Position numbers and translations under genes: made by a program. A model generated the notes under the pieces. It was not told the DNA's origin. It made no database searches and saw only the letters and a list, made by a program, of their open reading frames with translations. Positions 1-10,900 of a DNA stretch of 64,000 nt are shown one piece after another. Numbering within the stretch: the stretch's first letter is position 1; each line of letters starts with the position of its first letter. Origin of the DNA: Melanopsichium pennsylvanicum (lineage: Eukaryota; Basidiomycota; Ustilaginomycetes; Ustilaginales); the NCBI GenBank assembly GCA_900208305.1, contig OAPG01000004.1:620001-684000 (forward strand), given 5' to 3'.

Positions 1-1046
1 CCAGACTCGCGAGGTATCTGCTTGGCATCAAGCATACGTCGATTGAGTTTGCAGATCTGAGGATCGTCGAGAGAGAGGTAGCGCTGGCCACGGACTGAGC
101 AGTCAGCTGAAGTCGCAGCGGCATTGGGCTTGCCTCCCTTGCTGGAGTCGGTCTTCGCATCCGCGAGCTTGGAAGATAGCCCAGACACAGAGGCGTGTGA
201 CGAAGGGTCAACTGAAGCTGCAGCTTGGCTGGGTCCGTTGAGATTGATCGTGCTAGCGCTTGGAGCAACATCGGAATCAGCGTTTGCTTTGGATGGGACG
301 CTCGCGCTGGGTAGTGTTCGATCGACCTTGAGGATCCGAAAACGAGTCTGACTTGTATTGTATGCAACAAGATAGAAGCGGGTCTTTGTCTCCCACAGCG
401 TGAATCGCTTGAGATCCCCGATTCTTCCGGGTTCTGCGGCTTCAGCACGCGCAGCGGCAGCAGAGGCGGCGATGGGACCCCAAGTTGATCCGGGCGTCAA
501 GGTGGGTGTGGGATTGATGAAGGATGAAGCGGCCATACTTGGTCTTGGGGGCGGAAGCATGTTTGGTCTGGAAGCGGACAAAGAGACAGCTGGATCTGGG
601 ATGGTATTCGCATTCTTGATGCTGTGCGCAGCACGGACCTCCTTGGGACTCGGGTGGGCTTCATGTGTTGCGGCCGGTGCGATAGCAGAAGCAGATGGTC
701 GTTTTTGATCTGCGGTGTCATTGTGAGATACGGTCTCGTCCTTGAGTTGATCGCTTTGCGCCAATGTTGCCTCTGTGGCGCCAGAGGTTGGGATTGCTTC
801 AGGTGCGCCATTGGATGAAATAGCAGCTACGCCGTTAGAGACATGATCCTTTTGAATGCTTCCCTTGGCACGTTGAGCTGATGCATTTTTGACAGGCTCA
901 GCTCTTGTACTTGTATCATTGTTCACATCGTCTGTGGGCCGCAAATGAGGAAAATTGTTTGCGTCGTGCCGGATATGGTCCGCTGGTGTCGAGTTAGTCC
1001 AAGTAGCATGACCCTCGCTGGCTTGATCTGGTTGTGCCGGCGTCAT
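1..1046 (-). CDS. FIG4: FIG4-type polyphosphoinositide phosphatase, N-terminal part (cut by window edge)
   Basis: The minus-strand frame is open from an ATG at 1046 to the left edge, giving about 348 residues with no stop. An in-frame TAA at 1095-1097 makes this the first possible ATG. Residues 1-200 are low complexity (Ala, Ser, Pro, Thr). From about residue 213 comes a segment with KRFTLWETKTRFYLV and RFRILKVDR, the usual opening of the Sac domain in Fig4/Sac3 proteins. A second low-complexity insertion follows at about residues 245-320. The catalytic CX5R motif would lie beyond the edge. Fig4 removes the 5-phosphate from PtdIns(3,5)P2 and works with the Fab1/PIKfyve kinase and Vac14 on vacuole and endosome membranes. 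Family assignment rests on the N-terminal Sac motif alone; another Sac phosphatase is possible but less likely. Confidence 0.7.
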   Translation of the reverse strand, partial: MTPAQPDQASEGHATWTNSTPADHIRHDANNFPHLRPTDDVNNDTSTRAEPVKNASAQRAKGSIQKDHVSNGVAAISSNGAPEAIPTSGATEATLAQSDQLKDETVSHNDTADQKRPSASAIAPAATHEAHPSPKEVRAAHSIKNANTIPDPAVSLSASRPNMLPPPRPSMAASSFINPTPTLTPGSTWGPIAASAAAARAEAAEPGRIGDLKRFTLWETKTRFYLVAYNTSQTRFRILKVDRTLPSASVPSKANADSDVAPSASTINLNGPSQAAASVDPSSHASVSGLSSKLADAKTDSSKGGKPNAAATSADCSVRGQRYLSLDDPQICKLNRRMLDAKQIPRES

Positions 1047-1484
1047 AGCGTCATGATGAAGCGCGAGAGTATTGCAAGGTACTAGCACTGCGCCTTAAAG
1101 TCGTCAGCAGAAAAGTAATGCAAAACGTAGATAAGTAATGCCACACGTAGATGAAAGGTTGGAAGGAACTTCAAGAAGCTGATGGTAAGGATGACCATAT
1201 TATATAGCTGTTTGGCGAGAGCGTCAACTCGATTTTGGGGGTTGGTTGAAAGATTTCAGGGTCTCAAAGGATGGTTCGGGGCGTGCGTCAAAAGTGCATT
1301 TGACAAATGGAGAAGTGCTCTGCTCACCCGCACACCCGCATTTTCGAGAACAACACCCATACTTGCTCCTCGCGTTCACAGAGTACCGCTCGCTACTCCT
1401 CCTTCGTCACAGCAAAAAATCACGCTTTAGTCGTACATTGTGTGTTTAACTAGATCAATCTATTGATTCCTTTGCTGTCTATCA
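1047..1484. other. Intergenic, FIG4 upstream and NGL2 3' side
   Basis: This 438-bp stretch lies between two minus-strand genes. It should hold the FIG4 promoter and leader and the 3' end of the nuclease gene. No coding frame with family features and no clear motif was seen. Confidence 0.5.
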
Positions 1485-3338
1485 TCAAAGTTCGATCTCG
1501 GCGCCAATGGAGATGTGATCAGAAGCGCAAACGCCCTTTCTCGGCAAGCCCAGTTGCAGCGTTTCCGTCCTGTGCGTCTTTAACAACCTCGTCACCGTCG
1601 GATACTGCTCCTCTGCCTTTCCACCTTGCTTCTTGTCCTTTGGCAACATAAAAATGTAGTCCAGCGTAAGCGAGAATAGACTCGAAAATATGGTCCACAT
1701 GGGCTCGGTACTGTGACCCAAGTGACAATTTGGCGTTTCTGATGTCCAGTTCGGGTCATCATATCTCTCGCGTCCACGGCCAGGTGAGCCGAAGAAATTG
1801 CCCTCCTCAGAGGCAACATGACCATAATGTAAGCCGTATGCTGATCCAAGATGTGCCGCATGCGAAAGATTCTGTGCCGATTCATCTCGACGTGGTTGTG
1901 AGCCTGGACGGGGCCTGCAGACATCGTGTAGTTGGAGCAGCTCGTCGACGGTTAGAAGCGCATCTTGTGGCTGAGCAGCTCGGCAATTCTTGAGCATCTG
2001 ATCGTCCGCGGCATCCTCTTCTTCCTCTTCCTCTTCCTCTTCCTCTTCTTCTGCTTCTGCTTCTTCACCCTCATCCTCTTCGTCTGCCACCCCAACGTGC
2101 TCATCAACATCTTGTTGTGCAGTACTTTGGGCCTGCCTGTCGGCGTGGAATGCCTGTGTCTTCTTCTTTGAAGGAGCATCACGAGCAGGTTCAGTTGTTC
2201 CCACCGAAAACCCATTTGACCCACCCCCTTTTTCCCTGCGCTCATCCATGCTCTTGTGCACTACACTACTCGATTTGATCTCCTCGTAACAGTGCTCTGT
2301 TAGCCTTTTCCCCGTCAACAGATGATACGTTGCCGAATGAGGCTGGTCGTTGAAATCGCCAGCGAGGATACATGCTACATTTTGCCACTCTTGTCCCAGC
2401 TCATCCCTGAATTCTTGCAGCCTCCTCACCAAGAGACCCGACTGTCGTGCTCGCTCGTATGCATGCATTGGGTGCCAGAATAGATGCGTTGTTGCCACGA
2501 TCAATCCAGGCTTGTTGGCTGCGCTGGAGCGCAAAGCGACAAAGAGCCCAATGTTGCGAGTGACTCGTGAGCAAGCTGTCCTTGCTGGTTCGCCTGGCGC
2601 TGCTACACTTTCTGCGTCAAGATCAATCGTGAGCCTGCTATGTGGCTTTTCCCCGAAAAGATCCTTTCGCCAGGCAATCAGCAATCCGTGCTGTTTTTGA
2701 CGGTAGCCTTTATCGTACACATAGCTGAAGCCATCCTTTTCCATGGTTTCACCGTGTACATCCATCCTGTCGACCTCTTGGAAACAACCCACATCCCAAC
2801 CGTGACCAGTGCGACTCGAGAGCTCGGCGGTCAACCCAGCAGATCGATCCTTGAACTTCAAGCAGTCCGAGCCGGGAAATAACTTCCTTCGCACGAGACC
2901 TTGGGCGAGAATGTTCCAGCTCACGATGCGAATTGCTTGCTTGGCCGATGAAGAACCTTGTTTCAAGGAAGGGTGAACGCAAACCCAGTCGCGCGGGATG
3001 AAGACAACGTCACCTCGCTCATCAAGGTGACCGTTTGGGATTTTGCCATTAGCAGCAACAGCAGCTGCGAGCTCGGCTTCTTTGGCCGCTTTCACGGCTG
3101 CTTCCCTCTCCTTTTTGGCTGCACGTTCGCGACGCTTTGCCACGATTTCTTCCGGCGAGGGCCGATTGCTTCCCTTTCCCTTCTTGGATGGTTGTGCAGC
3201 AGGGCTGGCGCTGGGACTGCCTATGGGTTCCGACATGGTTTGCAATGCTCTTGTTGACGAGATGGAAGAAATGCTAAAGCAGCAGTGAAGCAAAATGTTC
3301 GCTGTAGGTACAATAGTACGGGTACTGCTGATGAGCAT
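1485..3338 (-). CDS. NGL2: EEP-family RNA exonuclease, Ngl2/CCR4-like
   Basis: A 617-residue single-exon protein of the endonuclease/exonuclease/phosphatase fold. Catalytic landmarks appear in order: SWNILAQ (about residue 140), CFQEVD, THLFWHP, GDFNDQP, and a C-terminal CASDHISIGAEIEL with the catalytic Asp-His. Yeast Ngl2 trims the 3' end of 5.8S rRNA, and related proteins are poly(A) or mitochondrial nucleases. A roughly 130-residue insertion separates GDFNDQP from the C-terminal third and contains a run of about 12 glutamates encoded near 2020-2075. The N-terminus is lysine-rich, as in ribosome-biogenesis factors. An ATG at 3338 gives a leader without acidic residues. A second in-frame ATG at 3236 starts MSEPIGSPS and is equally plausible, so two forms (organellar and nuclear/cytosolic) could exist. 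The exact paralogue (Ngl1, 2 or 3) is not settled. Confidence 0.75.
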   Translation of the reverse strand: MLISSTRTIVPTANILLHCCFSISSISSTRALQTMSEPIGSPSASPAAQPSKKGKGSNRPSPEEIVAKRRERAAKKEREAAVKAAKEAELAAAVAANGKIPNGHLDERGDVVFIPRDWVCVHPSLKQGSSSAKQAIRIVSWNILAQGLVRRKLFPGSDCLKFKDRSAGLTAELSSRTGHGWDVGCFQEVDRMDVHGETMEKDGFSYVYDKGYRQKQHGLLIAWRKDLFGEKPHSRLTIDLDAESVAAPGEPARTACSRVTRNIGLFVALRSSAANKPGLIVATTHLFWHPMHAYERARQSGLLVRRLQEFRDELGQEWQNVACILAGDFNDQPHSATYHLLTGKRLTEHCYEEIKSSSVVHKSMDERREKGGGSNGFSVGTTEPARDAPSKKKTQAFHADRQAQSTAQQDVDEHVGVADEEDEGEEAEAEEEEEEEEEEEEDAADDQMLKNCRAAQPQDALLTVDELLQLHDVCRPRPGSQPRRDESAQNLSHAAHLGSAYGLHYGHVASEEGNFFGSPGRGRERYDDPNWTSETPNCHLGHSTEPMWTIFSSLFSLTLDYIFMLPKDKKQGGKAEEQYPTVTRLLKTHRTETLQLGLPRKGVCASDHISIGAEIEL

Positions 3339-3709
3339 GCAAAGTCGATTTGTGTTGGGTAGTAGAGGTGAAAGGACGAAGCGTCACTGGAGCCGGTGTC
3401 GTCCGCCTACGCTCAAGAACTCAGCTTGAGAATGGAATGATCTAACCTCGACGTGAACCCTGAAAATTTGGTGAGAAATTTCGCCTGCTACGTCTAACAC
3501 CTCTACCTCGAGCAACACCTTTCGGAGCATTTCAGTTCGTTGACCATGTGGTTGATCTCGATGAGCAACAAGGTAGACTGGGCGCAAAGTGGCTCTTGAT
3601 ATAAAGCATGCACAGACACACGGACCAAATGCGATTGATCTTGGCGTACTGCATTGGCAAAGACAGCTAAGAATGGTTACAGCGGTGGATAGAAATATAA
3701 TACATGCTC
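3339..3709. other. Intergenic, NGL2 promoter side
   Basis: A 371-bp gap between two minus-strand genes, expected to carry the promoter and leader of the nuclease gene and the 3' UTR of the repeat protein. Nothing else was recognised. Confidence 0.4.
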
Positions 3710-5191
3710 TTAGGTCTCGGTGGGCTTCCTGATTCCCATCTCCTCAGCAGTGGGATTGGGAAACGGTACATGCTCGGCCAAATCGTCGACACCTTGGCTC
3801 AATTTGTGTTTGTCCCCATCAGGCGCCACAAAGGTTCCCGCCTCGGGCAACCTGGGGTTATCAGCACTTGGCGTTTCCGCTCCACCGGTTTGAGTGGGCT
3901 TGTTGATACCCACTTCCTCTGCACTGGGTACATGTTCCTGTAGATTTTGTACGCCTTCGCTGTGCTTGTGGTGATCTCCATCCTCTGCCACAAAAGTTGT
4001 TGCTTCGGGCGACTTTGGATTGGAAGCAAACCAAATGTCGGCGCCAGTCTCGGTAGGCTTGTTGATGCCCATCTCTTGCGCAGTGGGTATGGGGAAGGGC
4101 ACATAATCTTGCAAGTTGTCAACTCCTTCACTTGGTCTGTGCTTGTCTCCATCCTGTGCCACAAAGGTTCCTGCTTCGGGCAGTTTGGGATCGTCTGCAC
4201 TCAATTTGACACCATTCCGGAATGACCTCAACCTGTCTGCCGCCTTGGATTCGACCTTGCCTCCATCTGCATTTTCCTTGCTCCTTGACTGGTTTTTTGA
4301 GACCTCACCGCGTCTATTCTGGGATTTCATCGAACGCCGATCCTCTGATACGCCTTCTTCATCCCTCTTAATGTCACCCGAAGGACCGAACTTGACCAAT
4401 CGCTTTTGAATATCTGAGATACGTGCGGCACGTACCGATTCATACAGCGTGAATACGTATAAGCTAAACATGTTGATACTGCTTTTGAAGCCGTTTGGAA
4501 CGACGTACTTTTTGATTTCTTTGATCGCGGCAGCTTTATCGTGCTCGGAAGAGCTTTCGGAACGGTACTTGTTGAGCAGATCCAAGACCATCTGCGTGTT
4601 GTCTTTAGCAGGGAAAGGAGGCTGAATGCCGATGGAGGAGGGAAGACCAATGGTCAGGGTTCTGGATCTAGAATCGAGCAGAAGCACAGGATCGATGGTG
4701 CGGTGCCTGGACTCGAGTTTCTCGGCCACGGTGCGATGGAAAAGTTTCAAATGAGGCATACTTTCGAAGGAGAACGTGTTGTAGACGTATTCTGCAAATT
4801 TGTAAGCCTCTTCGCCATTGTCAGCTCGATCTCGTTGAGGAAGAGGGAAGCCAGCGGGAGCTGGTTGCCATTGCTTGTTGGCTTTGATCACAAGGGACAG
4901 GTTGACAAGGCGGGCATCGTCGATCTTGGGAATGATGGAAGCCTGTGATGGACCAGGAGTCTCTGTGAAGACATGTTCGAGGCGTCGAAGATGCGGGAAT
5001 TCGGCCAAACGAGAATCTACATCCGTTGTGAAAGCGTTGAAGGAAGAGAGAGTGGTGGTGAATCCTCGAGCTGTAAGAAGCGTTCGGGAGAGGCAAGCGA
5101 TGGCTGTTCTAGCACCAACAGGTCGCAAAGGGATGGTGGATGATGAGATCCGAGATTGTGCAAGCACGCTTCTGTATGTGCTGACGAGCAT
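3710..5191 (-). CDS. Unrecognised protein, putative mitochondrial, with three C-terminal tandem repeats
   Basis: I do not recognise this family. The open frame extends upstream to a TTG at 5293, but the first ATG is at 5191, giving 493 residues. The first 50 residues are rich in Arg, Ser, Thr and Leu with no acidic residue, which looks like a mitochondrial presequence. Residues about 55-275 form a globular-looking region with no motif I can name. Residues about 275-330 are charged and low complexity. Residues 331-493 are three tandem repeats of 58, 53 and 52 residues. Each contains variants of PEAGTFVAxDGDKH, a SEGVDNLQEHVP-like middle and an EEMGINKPTET-like end. The units are spelled by 4201-4028, 4027-3869 and 3868-3713. 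Gene reality is supported by length, the ordered repeat and the conserved frame. Function is unknown. Confidence 0.7.
   Translation of the reverse strand: MLVSTYRSVLAQSRISSSTIPLRPVGARTAIACLSRTLLTARGFTTTLSSFNAFTTDVDSRLAEFPHLRRLEHVFTETPGPSQASIIPKIDDARLVNLSLVIKANKQWQPAPAGFPLPQRDRADNGEEAYKFAEYVYNTFSFESMPHLKLFHRTVAEKLESRHRTIDPVLLLDSRSRTLTIGLPSSIGIQPPFPAKDNTQMVLDLLNKYRSESSSEHDKAAAIKEIKKYVVPNGFKSSINMFSLYVFTLYESVRAARISDIQKRLVKFGPSGDIKRDEEGVSEDRRSMKSQNRRGEVSKNQSRSKENADGGKVESKAADRLRSFRNGVKLSADDPKLPEAGTFVAQDGDKHRPSEGVDNLQDYVPFPIPTAQEMGINKPTETGADIWFASNPKSPEATTFVAEDGDHHKHSEGVQNLQEHVPSAEEVGINKPTQTGGAETPSADNPRLPEAGTFVAPDGDKHKLSQGVDDLAEHVPFPNPTAEEMGIRKPTET
3713..4201 (-). repeat. Three-copy protein-coding tandem repeat
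   Basis: Three in-frame units of 174, 159 and 156 bp end the gene at 3710-5191. They share the strings PEAGTFVA or PEATTFVA, DGDKH or DGDHH, and MGINKPTET-like ends. The middle unit is the most divergent and lacks the PFPxPT segment present in units 1 and 3. Confidence 0.85.
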
Positions 5192-7228
5192 GTTGATGGG
5201 AACTTGAAGTTCAATTCCGATATCAACTGTTTGATGATTCTGGAAGGGAAGAGCAAGTTGAGACGATGGTTTGCACCGATGGACATTAGCCAACCAATAT
5301 GAAAGAAATCTTCTTAGTTATACTCAGAGCGCGTGGAGGTTGTAAAATTTCTTCCGGCCGTAAGCACCAAAAAAAAAGTAGCGCCCACTCAAAAAAAAAT
5401 TTCAGACCGAATCAGACCGTATCAGACCCAACTTGAACACAAAATCTTGCAAATTAATCAGATTTTTCTTTTTCTTTCTTTCTTTCCTTCTTCCTCTCCT
5501 CCAACCATAAACACGACAGACACCGGACCCGCCGTACTCCTGATGGATTGCGCTCTATGCGCATCTGTACCCATGGCAATGTCTTCAAGCTACTGGTGCA
5601 TTTGTGCTCCATGTAGCAACACAAATACGAGACTCGGTTTCAACAATCCACCTCGTTTCCAAATTCACTGATGCCATTACTCTGGTGGCATCATTCCTTA
5701 ACCTTCCTTTTTCCTTTCTCTTTCGGAGAGACGCACAAAGGACCGCTTCTCATTTGCAGCCTTCTCCCCCTCTCTTGGCGGACATGCTGTAGGGAAAGTC
5801 CCCGGACACATCTATACATTTTCGAAGAGCTCGACAAGTCCACTGCTAGTAAGCCTCTTTGCCTTCTGACTCTGCTTATATTTCAACAGCATTCTTTTAA
5901 TACGTTGGCTTTTGCTCTGCATGTGAGGGGGTTGGATGTATGATCAGAGACCACAATTTGGAAAGCATGCGTCGCCGTAATGGTGCGCATAAAATCATCG
6001 TGGCCATCTGCATTCCTCTTTATTGCATGGTAAAGGCCAACAGAAGAAGGGATGTTGGTAAGCATGAGGTGTAGGCGTAAAGGCTGTCGGCCTGGTGTTT
6101 CTTGTTTTGTATGCTTCTTCGTTGACATGATCCTTGGGTTGGTGGTGTGGATTGAGCGAGTACGGACTTGGCTTTGCAGGACCGGTTTTGGTTGGGTTCT
6201 TCTATTTCTCTTTTTGAGACATGGGCTACATGTTGGGCAGGTTACCACATCCGGCGTCATCATCTCGGTAATTCTTCTAGATGCTGGTGTAAAAGGGGAT
6301 GGGAGGTGAATGCCAAGATACGAGCGTTCACCTCATTTCCAAACTATACCCTTTGATCCATTTGGAAGAACAGCTGGGTGATCAGACACCTGGGTTTGAA
6401 AGCCGTTATGACTTGATATGTAGGACCTACCCCGGATTCGGTTTAGCCCTTTGAGGGTCTGGATTGTTCGATTTGCACTGTTGTACATGCCGCCCGAAAG
6501 GTGACTGGGTCAACTCATCCCATCAACTCTCCGTGAAGCGGTAGGTTGATGATGCTCAATCACTGGTTTTTCTTCCCTTGCATGTATGTGAGGGAACAGT
6601 GATGAAAAGATTTTGTTCGTCATCAACATTGTTTTTGGCTGATAGTTATGCGGTCGCCTCTTTTTATTATGTGTACAAACCATACTCAAATGAAAGGGGT
6701 AACTCAACGGGGCTTACTCTTGTGATCGTCTCTCCCCCCCCCACCCACTCTATCTCTCTTTTTTATAAATTAGGGGCTTCAACAGCCTGTAGTTTTCCTT
6801 TCATTTTTTTTTATTTTTTTTTGGTTTTGATTTTGGTAACTGAAAGTCATTTGTATAGTTAGTAACCAACCACCTTTTTTGACTGTAAACGAAGATCGAT
6901 GATACCCTTTTCGCTCATGCAACATCTTACATCGTTTTTTTTTGCTCAATCACACAACAAAGCACATCTAATGTCCAAAAAAAAAAAACAACAACAACAA
7001 TCATCATCATCCTTTTCATTTCGGCAAAGAATCTCGACGGCATCGCATCCTCAATATTTTCCACAACTTTGCTCATTCCAATGACTCCCAACTGAAATCG
7101 AACTTTACAACTCATCCACGCACCACCACCAACTGCAGTTTTCAAAACTTCCCCTCAAGGTCTCAAAAGTATGAGGTTTAACATGCCAAATTACCAGCAG
7201 CATTCCCAGCTGCGGCAGCGTTTGCACC
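5192..7228. other. Long intergenic region (2.0 kb)
   Basis: The gap should hold the promoter of the repeat-protein gene on its low-coordinate side and the 3' UTR of the Eaf1 gene on the other. A pyrimidine tract (TTTCTTTC type) lies at about 5462-5504. Short homopolymers (T, C, A) lie at 6730-6760, 6800-6825 and 6975-6990. A 126-residue minus-strand frame at 5883-6263 begins with ATG but has no recognisable features. No gene is called. Confidence 0.4.
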
Positions 7229-7813
7229 CTACTGTTGCTGTTGTTGCTGCGATTGTTGATTCTTTGCATTCTGCAAAGCCAAAGCTTGAATAGCCTGGTT
7301 CAGAATTTGCTGAGGTGGTCTTGCATTTCCCGTGTTCCCACCTGCTGCTGCTGTTGCAACAACGTTCGCTTGTTGAGGTCTCACCCCAGTCGCACTAATA
7401 CCACCTGGCTGCTGCTGTTGGACTTGCGCTTGAGCTTGAACCTGTTGCGCCTGCGCTTGTTTATACAGTTGGATCGCCAACCCGTTGATCTGCTCGGCCG
7501 AAAGGTTGCTCGTGGCGAGCGAGATGGCGAGTTGCTGTTGCAGAGCCTGGATGGTCGCAGGCATGCTCGGTGAAACGTTGGCACCATTATTCACAGTCGC
7601 GGTATTGTTAGGCGGTCGAGCGTTCTGCTGCTGCGGAGTTCCTTGCTTTGCTCCAGTGTTGGTAGGCACAGGAGGAGGTCGGTGCTGTGCACCATTGCTT
7701 CCACCAGCACCAGGACGAATTGGGAATGGCTGAGCCTGAGACGTTTGGGTCTGTTGTTGTGGAGGTCGCATCTGGGCTTGCGCCTGAACTTGAGCCGCCT
7801 GTCTCTGCTGTGC

Positions 7814-7850
<37 letters not shown>

Positions 7851-7858
7851 GGTTGTGG

Positions 7859-7914
<56 letters not shown>

Positions 7915-10900
7915 GCTGCTGGTACATTTGCAAAGCAGCCGCCTGAGCTTGAGCTTGCGCTTGCGCAGCGTTAATCCCTTGCCGAACCTGTTGCCCTTGC
8001 CCCTGCTGCTGCTGCGCCTGTTGAGCTTGCTGCATCAGCTGAAATTGCGCCTGCGCCTGTGCTTGGGCATTAACGTTGGGCATCTGGAAGCCTTGCACCC
8101 CAGCGCCGCCCTGTGCGGCAGCTAGAGACGCCATCTGGTTCCTCAACTGCGCCTGAGCCTGCTGTTGTTGCTGGGCTGCTGCCAGTTGAGCATGGTAATG
8201 CTGCTGCTGTTGAGGCGTGAGCGTAGCCAATTGTGCTGGGGTCAGCGGACCAACATTGTTAGGCGGGCGGACTTGCGAAGTCTGCTGCTGCTGGCGCTGC
8301 ATTTGAGCATAGAGGGATTGCATTTGGGCCGCTTGGTTGGCTTGGAATTGCGACTGAAGTGCTGCTTGGACTTGGGCCTGAGCGGGTTGCTGGGGTTGCG
8401 TGAGCGTAGTTTGCTTCTGAGCTTGGCCAGCCTGCTGCTGTTGCTGTTGCGCTTGTACTGCAACGGCTGCCTTCTGCTGTGCTTGTGCAGCTTGCGTTGC
8501 GGGTGTGCTCCCCGCTGAAAGAGTGAGGGCACCCGCAGCTGTAGCATTTGCAGCGATCGCCGGCTTCCCACCCTGTGCAACGCCCGAGTTCGCCGCCGCA
8601 CCACCACCACCGCCTTGCTGCTGAGCCAGCCGTTGCTGCTGCTGTTGCTGAGCAGCCAAGAGCCTCTGCTGCTGTTGTTGCTGCTGTTGATACGCGAGTT
8701 GAGCTCTTTGCTGTTCATAGTACTGCCTCAGTGCCGCTTGGTCCCTCTCTGCTTTGAGCGCACTCAGACTTTGTGGGGTGATCGCGGGGCCTGCCTTGAT
8801 CTGTGCATGCGTCTCGTGGGTGTTTAAATTCACCTTTTTGGTCTGTTGGGTCTGTTGGGCTTGCTTGGAAGCTTCGCGACGTTTGGCTGATTTTCGCATG
8901 ACTTCCATGAGATTGCTCCGGCGAAGCTTGCGTTTGGATGAGGAATCAGACCTCGAGGAAGAGGAGACCTTCTTCTTTGACCTTGAATCGTCGGTAGTCT
9001 TGCCATCCGCTTTTGAGGCTTTGTCGCTTTCAGACACAGCAGACGAGGGCGGAGCGACGGCCGGAACGCTGGGCGGAAGCGGCTTGCCCTCGTCAGCAGC
9101 CTGCTGAATGCGCTTGCAGCGATCGAAGCAGTCCCAAGGCTCGCGTTTGTCCGTTGCAGTATTCAGCCGCGTAGAGTTGAAGAGGTCTGCCACGAGGGAC
9201 CAGTTGTTATGGTACTGTTTGGTGAGGGTCACGAGATAGTTGTCTTCGTCTGGCGTCCATGTGAACATTGCTGCTCTGGCATCTGGTGACGAGGGTTCCG
9301 CAGGATTGGTCGAGGCCGCGTGGGCGCTCTCTTTCGATGAGCGATTGCTCTTCCTGGCAAAGAGTAATGATCCTGGAAGTTGAGGCAAAGCGTCTGCACC
9401 ATCAGCAACACCACGTAGAGGGTCGGACTGTTCTGCGGCAACTACCCAGTCCGAGTCAGGGAGCCATCGACCGTTGGCCCTGTTTCTGGATGGTTCCAAG
9501 GTGCTGACAAGCAACGGACGAGAATCGAGAAGTTTGGTCACGTGGGTGAGGCGAGGGGGTTGATTGAGCGACCCTTCGTCCCAGCGTCGGTCGGATTTGC
9601 TGCCTGGGTCCGGGAGTGAGACGCCGCCGTAAAGGGGCAGCTCGGGGAACATCTTGCTGAAAGATAGAGAACCAGGCTCGAGCAGGTCAGCTGTGGTGGA
9701 AAGATCGCCCACCTCGATACCGAGAAGTGCTGCTGCTGCTTCGGGGTCGAGAGACTCAAGAAGTGCTGCAGGGGAGACGACGGTGGTAGTGACGTTGGTG
9801 GAGAAGATGGGTGCTCGCAGAGTAGCGAGAAGTTGTGGTGGAAGCTCAGCTGTGAGGGTCGACTCGGCGTCCTTGTGCTCCATCCGAAGAGCGTTAAACA
9901 GCTTGCTCTCTGCTGGCTGAGAGTCTTTGGACGGGTCTGCGGATATATTCGCTGATTCCGCAGAAACTTGAGAGCCAGCACTGAGAGTCGGCATGGGTTC
10001 GGGCTGGGACAGGGGCTCTCTGACAATCTCGACTTGGGGCGGTCCAGCTGACTCCCCTGATACAAAGGCAGCCGTGGCAGCCTCTACATCATCTGCATCA
10101 GCGTCCGCATCGTCATCCTCGCCATCCGCGTCCATCTCTTCGACGCGCGCAGTTGCCGTCTCGTTGGTGACCTCCACGGCATCATCTACTGCCTTCGTAA
10201 CCGCTGCATCCGTTCCGTCATCGAGTTCCATTATTACATCAGCAATTTTGGCCTGCTTGAGGTCCTCGGCCTCCTTCCTTGGTTCGGCTGTTGGTGCTTC
10301 AATCTCCACCTGTGCCGAGGCGGCATCGTCCGGCATGGCCTCGTCAGCAACAGCCTCGGGTTCGACGGACGCCGAGTTAACTTCGTCTCTTGATTCTTGA
10401 CTCGAATCTTGCCGTTCAACATTATCAGAGACCGCCCTGCCCCTGATTGGTCTTTGCACATTCACACAGAAAGCCGCTCTTTCCGCCGCCGAGCTGGCCC
10501 GATGCCATGCAGCCACCTCATGGGCCAGATGGAAAGCCACAGTCATCTTCCACCTTCTCTCTTCCCTGAAGTCTGTTTGCAACCACTTCATCTCTTCCAA
10601 CAGATGGTCCCAATGCGCCTTTCTCACCACGGGCCCCTTTTGCTTCTTTGGCTGTCTAAAACTCCACTCTCCTTGGGCCTTGAGCTTCTCGATCCTCGCC
10701 ATGGCGCGGACGAATCTCTGTTCGTTAAACGCCACTTTCCAATCAGACGTCATGAGACACTTGTCTGCTTTGCCAACCATGCCTGCACCAGGAGAGGCTC
10801 GCGCGCGAACGTACCAGCGGTAGAGGTCAGCCTGGCCAGAACCGGCGGGTCCGATTTTAGCTGCTGCGATGCTGGAGTAGGAATTGCCGTTCGAGGAATA

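Noticed and set aside
5192..5293. N-terminal extension of the repeat protein to 5293
   Set aside because: It would start at TTG; the first ATG is 5191 and gives a good presequence.
5883..6263. 126-codon minus-strand frame between the repeat protein and EAF1
   Set aside because: It begins with two ATGs but has no domain or signal. Probably chance in a 2-kb gap.
7643..8125. Leu- and Val-rich frames on the plus strand, looking like membrane proteins
   Set aside because: They are antisense readings of the CAA/CAG polyglutamine tract of EAF1.
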